Source: GW2011-AR15 sp964512765 (lineage in GTDB: Archaea > Nanobdellota > Nanobdellia > Woesearchaeales > GW2011-AR15). From it: 64,000 nt of DNA. Under the pieces are notes generated by a model. It searched no databases and was not told the origin of the DNA. It saw only the letters and a program-made list of their open reading frames with translations. Positions 59,925-64,000 of this stretch are shown here, piece after piece. Made by a program: the position numbers and the translations under genes. Numbering within the stretch: position 1 is the stretch's first letter; each line of letters opens with the position of its first letter. The stretch is from positions 1 to 64,000 of the forward strand of contig CAZEKF010000001.1 of NCBI GenBank assembly GCA_964512765.1. Direction: 5' to 3'.

Positions 59925-60322
59925 AAGCTGTCAAGTCTCGTGTTGTGAAAGCGCTTCCAGTAGGCGCGAACATTGCAACTTGTGACAACTCTGGTGCAAA
60001 AGTGATAGAAATAATCTCTGTGCAAGGGTATAAAGGTGTTAAGAAAAGAAAACCAAGCGCAGGAGTAGGAGATATTGTTAGAGCAGCTGTTAAAAAAGGT
60101 AGGCCGGACATGATGAAACAAATGGTTCACGCAGTTATTGTCAGACAAAAAAAAGAGTATAGAAGACCTAACGGTATAAGGATTAAGTTTGAAGATAACG
60201 CAGCTGTTGTTTTAAAAGATGAAAAAGGTAATCCTAAAGGAACAATATTCAAAGGACCTATTGCAAAGGAAGCAACTGAAAAATGGCCAGGTGTGTCAAA
60301 AGTTGCGAGCATAATAATATAA
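59921..60322 (+). CDS. rpl14: Ribosomal protein uL14
   Basis: 133 residues, with ALPVGANIATCDNSGAKVIEII, GVKKRKPSAGVGDIVRAAVKKG and RPNGIRIKFEDNAAVVL, as in all L14 proteins. It forms an intersubunit bridge and binding surface near the GTPase center. Confidence 0.98.
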   Translation: MKAVKSRVVKALPVGANIATCDNSGAKVIEIISVQGYKGVKKRKPSAGVGDIVRAAVKKGRPDMMKQMVHAVIVRQKKEYRRPNGIRIKFEDNAAVVLKDEKGNPKGTIFKGPIAKEATEKWPGVSKVASIII

Positions 60323-60331
60323 TGATCAAAA

Positions 60332-60706
60332 ATGAAATTTTCAACTAACTGGAAATCAAGTAAGAAACCGAAGAAACAGCGTAAGTATAGAGCGAACGCA
60401 CCGTTACATTTGAGAAAGAACTTATTAAGAACACATTTGTCAAATGATCTTTCAAAAAAGTTTGGAAAAAGAACCTGTCGAATCATAACAGGAGATAAAG
60501 TTAAAGTTATGAAGGGACAGTTCAAAGGAAAAACTGGAAAGATTGATAGAGTTAACACAAAAAATCAAAAAGTGTATGTAACAGGAATCGAGCATCAAAA
60601 AACAGACGGAACAAAGATCCAAATTCCAATATCAGCATCAAACTTAATGATAACAGAACTTAATTTAAGTGATAAAAAAAGATCTGAGATTTTAAAGAGG
60701 AAATAA
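60332..60706 (+). CDS. rpl24: Ribosomal protein uL24
   Basis: 124 residues. The basic N-terminal region (KKPKKQRKYRANAPLHLRKN) is typical of archaeal L24, and the KOW motif is GDKVKVMKGQFKGKTGKIDRV. It is an assembly initiator of the large subunit. Confidence 0.97.
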   Translation: MKFSTNWKSSKKPKKQRKYRANAPLHLRKNLLRTHLSNDLSKKFGKRTCRIITGDKVKVMKGQFKGKTGKIDRVNTKNQKVYVTGIEHQKTDGTKIQIPISASNLMITELNLSDKKRSEILKRK

Positions 60707-60711
60707 GAAAA

Positions 60712-61404
60712 ATGGTAAAAGGGCATATGAAAACATTGACAGCGCCAGTATCATGGCCTATCAAGAGAAAAGGTCAGAAATTTGTTGTACGACCTAAACC
60801 AGGGAAGGCATTTTCAGTTAGCATGCCTTTGGCGTTAGTGTTTAAAAACATTTTGAAATATTGTAAAACCATGAAAGAAGTTAAAGCTATATTACAGGAT
60901 AAAGAAGTCTATGTTGAAGGTAAAAGACGAAAAAATCCAAAGTATTTGTTAGGGTTAATGGACACGTTATCCATTCCGTTTGCAAAAGAACATTATAGAA
61001 TGCTTATTAACCAAAGTAAGAAATTATGTCTTGTACCTGTTCCTGAAGCAGAAACAAAGTTTAAGATTTGTAAAATTACAAGCAAAACAGTTTTGAAAAA
61101 AAGCAAAATGCAACTCAACTTTTTTGATGGTAAAAACATTATTGTAAAAGAAGATAAATATAAAGTTGGTGATTCTGTTACGATATCTCTACCTGATAAT
61201 AAAGTTAAGAAAAGTTTGAAACTCGAAAAAGGCAATTATGCGTTTTTAACAAGAGGTAGCCACGTAGGTGAACATGGTTTGATTGAGGAAGTAAAACTAG
61301 ACATTGTAAAGATTAAAACTAAAGAAAGTGTGTTTGAAACACCTAAAGAGTTTATTTATGTTATTGGAAAAGGCAAACCAGAAATTACTGTTGAACAAAA
61401 ATGA
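60712..61404 (+). CDS. rps4e: Ribosomal protein eS4
   Basis: The 230-residue protein has the archaeal/eukaryotic eS4 order: an S4-like RNA-binding region (LGLMDTLSIPFAKEHYRML) and a KOW-like motif (GSHVGEHGLIEEV). Starts MVKGHMKTLTAPVSWP. Overlaps uL5 by 4 nt. Confidence 0.97.
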   Translation: MVKGHMKTLTAPVSWPIKRKGQKFVVRPKPGKAFSVSMPLALVFKNILKYCKTMKEVKAILQDKEVYVEGKRRKNPKYLLGLMDTLSIPFAKEHYRMLINQSKKLCLVPVPEAETKFKICKITSKTVLKKSKMQLNFFDGKNIIVKEDKYKVGDSVTISLPDNKVKKSLKLEKGNYAFLTRGSHVGEHGLIEEVKLDIVKIKTKESVFETPKEFIYVIGKGKPEITVEQK

Positions 61405-61913
61405 ATGTTATGCAAAATATTCGGATAGGGAAGCTTACTCTAAACATTGGAGCTGGTACAGACCAGAAAATGTTAGAAAAAGGCACGAAATTATTGAAAA
61501 ATTTAACAGGTACGGACCCTGTTAAAACAGTAAGCAGTAAAAGAATACCTAGTTGGGGTGTCCGGCCAGGTCTTCCATTAGGATGCAAACTAACTTTGCG
61601 AGGAAAGAGTGCTGAAGAACTTTTGAAAAGATTGCTTAAAGCAAAAGATAACAAACTAAACAAAAAATGTTTTGATAACAATGGTAATGTTTCGTTTGGT
61701 ATTCACGAATATATTGATGTTCCTGACCTTAATTATGATTCAGATATAGGTATAATGGGATTTCAAGTTTGTGTTAGTCTGTCAAAACCAGGGTACAGGA
61801 TTAAATATAGAAAAAAGTTAAGAAGAAAACCTGGAAAAAATCATAAAATAAGCCAGGAAGACGGTGCCAAATTTTTTAAAGAAAAGTTCAATGTTACAAT
61901 GGAGGAAGAATAA
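61401..61913 (+). CDS. rpl5: Ribosomal protein uL5
   Basis: 170 residues, with IGKLTLNIGAGTDQ, PSWGVRPGLPLGCKLTLRG and SFGIHEYIDVPDLNYD. Binds 5S rRNA. Confidence 0.98.
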   Translation: MNVMQNIRIGKLTLNIGAGTDQKMLEKGTKLLKNLTGTDPVKTVSSKRIPSWGVRPGLPLGCKLTLRGKSAEELLKRLLKAKDNKLNKKCFDNNGNVSFGIHEYIDVPDLNYDSDIGIMGFQVCVSLSKPGYRIKYRKKLRRKPGKNHKISQEDGAKFFKEKFNVTMEEE

Positions 61914-61915
61914 AC

Positions 61916-62152
61916 ATGACAACCTCAGATCCTAAAAAAATGCTTAAACAATTAAGTAAAAAACCTCACAAGCTTAAAAGATTTAAAAAATATAACTTGC
62001 CAAAAGAAAGGTCTTGCGGTAGACAAACTTCGAAATGCATAAGATGTGGCAGAACAGGCATTGGTGGGTTTGTCGGCCAATATAAACTTAACTATTGCAG
62101 GTGTTGTTTTAGAGAAATTGCAACCAAGATAGGGTTTAAAAAATACAGTTGA
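61916..62152 (+). CDS. rps14: Ribosomal protein uS14, zinc-binding
   Basis: 78 residues, with RSCGRQTSKCIRCGRTG and YCRCCFREIATKIGFKKYS at the C-terminus. Cys41, Cys44, Cys61 and Cys64 form the zinc site. It has a slightly longer N-terminus than the minimal archaeal S14 (about 55 residues). Confidence 0.96.
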   Translation: MTTSDPKKMLKQLSKKPHKLKRFKKYNLPKERSCGRQTSKCIRCGRTGIGGFVGQYKLNYCRCCFREIATKIGFKKYS

Positions 62153-62159
62153 TGAAAAA

Positions 62160-62552
62160 ATGAGTTTAAACGATCCATTAGCAAACGTGTTATCACACGT
62201 AATGATAGAAGATAAAAAAGGTAAGAAAAAGATTGTGTTAAAAAATAATTCAAAAATTATTAGAGAAGTTTTAACATTACTTAACAAAAACAATTATCTT
62301 GGAACATTTAAAGTAATAGAAGATGGTAAAGCAGGCCTTATTGAAGTTAATCTGTTAGGCGCAATCAACAAAACAAATGTTATAAAACCAAGACATAGTG
62401 TTAAATTGACAAATTATGAAAAGTTCGAGAAAAGATATTTGCCAGCTTTTGGATTTGGGTTTTTAATAGTCTCAACAAACCAAGGCATAATGACTCAAGA
62501 AGAAGCAGTTAAGAAAAAACTAGGCGGTAAATTACTTGCATACGTATACTGA
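62160..62552 (+). CDS. rps8: Ribosomal protein uS8
   Basis: 130 residues, DPLANVLSHVMIEDKKGKK, KPRHSVKLTNYEKFEKRYLPAFGFGFLIVSTNQGIMTQEEA, typical of archaeal S8. It binds the central domain of 16S rRNA. Confidence 0.97.
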   Translation: MSLNDPLANVLSHVMIEDKKGKKKIVLKNNSKIIREVLTLLNKNNYLGTFKVIEDGKAGLIEVNLLGAINKTNVIKPRHSVKLTNYEKFEKRYLPAFGFGFLIVSTNQGIMTQEEAVKKKLGGKLLAYVY

Positions 62553-62560
62553 ATAAAAAA

Positions 62561-63109
62561 ATGGCAGCAAAAAAAAAAATCAATGAAAAACTTGAAGTTC
62601 CAGAAGAACTTACAGCGTCTGTGGAAGAAAATGTTTTAATTGTATCAGGTCCGAAAGGAGAAGTTACAAGAAAATTTGATAATCCTAGAGTAAGTGTTTC
62701 AGCAAGTAACAACGAAGTTGAGTTTGTTGCTAAACAAACTTCAAAAAAAGATAAAGCAGTTATCAAAACTTACAAAGCGCATGTTCTGAACATGTTTCAA
62801 GGATGTAATGAAGGTTTTACATATAAGCTTAAGATCTGTTCAGGGCATTTTCCAATGAACGTGTCTGTTGCGGATAATGTTTTAACAATAAAAAATTTCA
62901 TTGGTGAAAAAGTACCGAGACAAGTTAAACTTATTCCAGGCGTTGATGTAAAAGTTGAAGGCAGTTTCATCACAGTTAGTTCAAACGAAAAAGAAAAAGC
63001 TGGCCAGACAGCTGCGAACATTGAACAAGCAACAAGGCGACCAGGGTTTGACAAACGTGTGTTCCAGGATGGAATATATATAATTGAAAAAGCAGGAAAA
63101 GAAGTGTAA
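62561..63109 (+). CDS. rpl6: Ribosomal protein uL6
   Basis: 182 residues with two similar halves. The first has VEENVLIVSGPKGEVTRKF, the second NFIGEKVPRQVKLIPGVDV and a final AANIEQATRRPGFDKRVFQDGIYI. Sits near the sarcin-ricin loop. Confidence 0.97.
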   Translation: MAAKKKINEKLEVPEELTASVEENVLIVSGPKGEVTRKFDNPRVSVSASNNEVEFVAKQTSKKDKAVIKTYKAHVLNMFQGCNEGFTYKLKICSGHFPMNVSVADNVLTIKNFIGEKVPRQVKLIPGVDVKVEGSFITVSSNEKEKAGQTAANIEQATRRPGFDKRVFQDGIYIIEKAGKEV

Positions 63110-63117
63110 CTAAGAAA

Positions 63118-63681
63118 ATGTCAAAAGAAAATTTACTTAAAGTTAAACAAGAGAAAAAGTCTGTTAATCCAAGATTCATCAGACAAGATATTCATAAGAA
63201 AAAACGTCTTGCAAAGTTGTGGAGGAAACCACGTGGTTGCGATTCAAAAAAACGTTTAATGAAAAATAACAGGTTAATTGTTAAACCTGGTTATGGTACT
63301 CCAAAAATCTTGAGAAAAAGGGAAAAAACAGGCAAAGAGATTGTTGCAGTTACTTCAGTTAATGATTTGAAATCACTTGACCCTAAAAAACACACAATAA
63401 TTGTGTCAAAAAAATTAGGTTTAAAGAATAAACTTGTATTATTAAATAAATTAGTTGAAGAGAAGTTCACTGTTCATAATATTAAAGATCCTAAGAGATA
63501 CGTTGAATCAAAAAAAGCACAGCTTGATAAAAAGAAAAAACAAAAACAAGAAAAAACAAAAAAAGAAAAGGTTAAGAAAGAAGCTGATAAAAAAGAATCA
63601 ATTGAAGACAAACTCTCTGACGATGAAAAAAAGAAGTTAGAGAAAAAAGAAATTGATAGGTTATTAACTAAGAAATTTTGA
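63118..63681 (+). CDS. rpl32e: Ribosomal protein eL32 with charged C-terminal extension
   Basis: 187 residues. The core has FIRQDIHKKKRLAKLWRKPRGCDSKKR and VKPGYGTP, as in archaeal eL32. A Lys/Glu-rich tail (about 135-187, KKKKQKQEKTKKEK-like) extends it beyond the usual length of about 130. Absent from bacteria. Confidence 0.95.
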   Translation: MSKENLLKVKQEKKSVNPRFIRQDIHKKKRLAKLWRKPRGCDSKKRLMKNNRLIVKPGYGTPKILRKREKTGKEIVAVTSVNDLKSLDPKKHTIIVSKKLGLKNKLVLLNKLVEEKFTVHNIKDPKRYVESKKAQLDKKKKQKQEKTKKEKVKKEADKKESIEDKLSDDEKKKLEKKEIDRLLTKKF

Positions 63682-63683
63682 AA

Positions 63684-64000
63684 ATGAAAGTCCAGAAAAG
63701 ATTAGCAGCAAAATTAGTAAAAAAATCACCTAAAAAGGTTAAGCTAGACCCGAACAGGCTAGACGAGATAAAAGAAGCTATAACAAAAGTTGATATTAAA
63801 GCTTTGATTAAAGACGGCGCAATAAAAATATTACAGGATAAAGGTGTGTCTAGAGCACGAGCTAGAAAAAACAAAAAACAAAAAGTTCGTGGCAGAAAAA
63901 AAGGTCACGGATCAAGAAAAGGTAAAGCTAATGCTAGGTTAGGAGATAAAAAGAAATGGATGAACAAGATAAGGTTACAGAGAGCGTTTTTAAAAGAGCT
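63684..64000 (+). CDS. rpl19e: Ribosomal protein eL19, 3' end outside the window
   Basis: The ATG at 63684 opens MKVQKRLAAKLVKKSPKKVKLDPNRLDEIKEAITK, then VRGRKKGHGSRKGKANAR, which is diagnostic of eL19. The coding region is still open at 64000. It follows eL32 by 2 nt, the standard archaeal order before uL18. Confidence 0.97.
   Translation, partial: MKVQKRLAAKLVKKSPKKVKLDPNRLDEIKEAITKVDIKALIKDGAIKILQDKGVSRARARKNKKQKVRGRKKGHGSRKGKANARLGDKKKWMNKIRLQRAFLKE

Overview
The window is an A+T-rich archaeal chromosome segment. Its informational genes are archaeal in type: family D DNA polymerase, Orc1/Cdc6, MCM, TBP, PAN, aIF2 beta, EndA and the eukaryote-like ribosomal proteins eS4, eL32 and eL19. 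First genes of transcription units mostly have a TATA-like box 25-30 nt before the start codon (leaderless style), and internal genes overlap or use GGTG-type ribosome binding sites. Compact single-chain proteins (a primase fusing PriS to the PriL iron-sulfur domain) and pilins with an AQxxxE class III signal suggest a DPANN archaeon, possibly of the Woesearchaeota/Pacearchaeota kind. That placement is inference. I saw no tRNA, rRNA, CRISPR array or complete insertion sequence.

Layout. 1-6.4 kb is an accessory-looking patch: the 3' part of tyrS, an antisense LAGLIDADG endonuclease, a coupled three-gene module (a Y1-transposase-like protein without catalytic residues, a PIN-like half domain, a SWIM zinc-finger protein), a double Lrp/AsnC regulator and two unknown genes. 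6.5-19.7 kb holds two peptidases, PAN, a candidate 69-nt structured RNA with its own promoter, Trm5, FEN1, EndA, RNase Z, Hjc, several unknown or membrane proteins, an eIF2B-like protein and a TrmB regulator. 19.7-26.2 kb is a probable replication origin (two inverted ORB-like elements around a very A+T-rich core) followed by orc1/cdc6, polB (DP1) and polC (DP2).

26.2-32.8 kb holds DUF424 and aIF2 beta, then a type IV pilus-like system: two pilins, two membrane platform proteins, an ATPase and a coiled-coil protein whose 5' end is frameshifted. 32.8-40 kb holds RNase P Rpp30, a tRNA thiolation enzyme and a complete suf operon (regulator-sufC-B-D-S-U); the regulator is Cys-rich and an 18-bp palindrome lies in its promoter. 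NrdR and RsmI, which are bacterial-type, follow. 40.8-47.2 kb carries MEMO1, two glycosyltransferases, DUF2304, a three-gene cluster with paralogous helical domains, and a secreted lamin-tail-domain protein.

47.2-54.2 kb is a second replication/transcription cluster: Toprim protein, fused primase, NnrD, TBP, MCM, an OB-fold protein and a SpoIIM-like membrane protein. From 54.4 kb to the end runs the S10/spc-type ribosomal operon from uL3 to eL19, with aIF1 and RNase P Rpp29 embedded.
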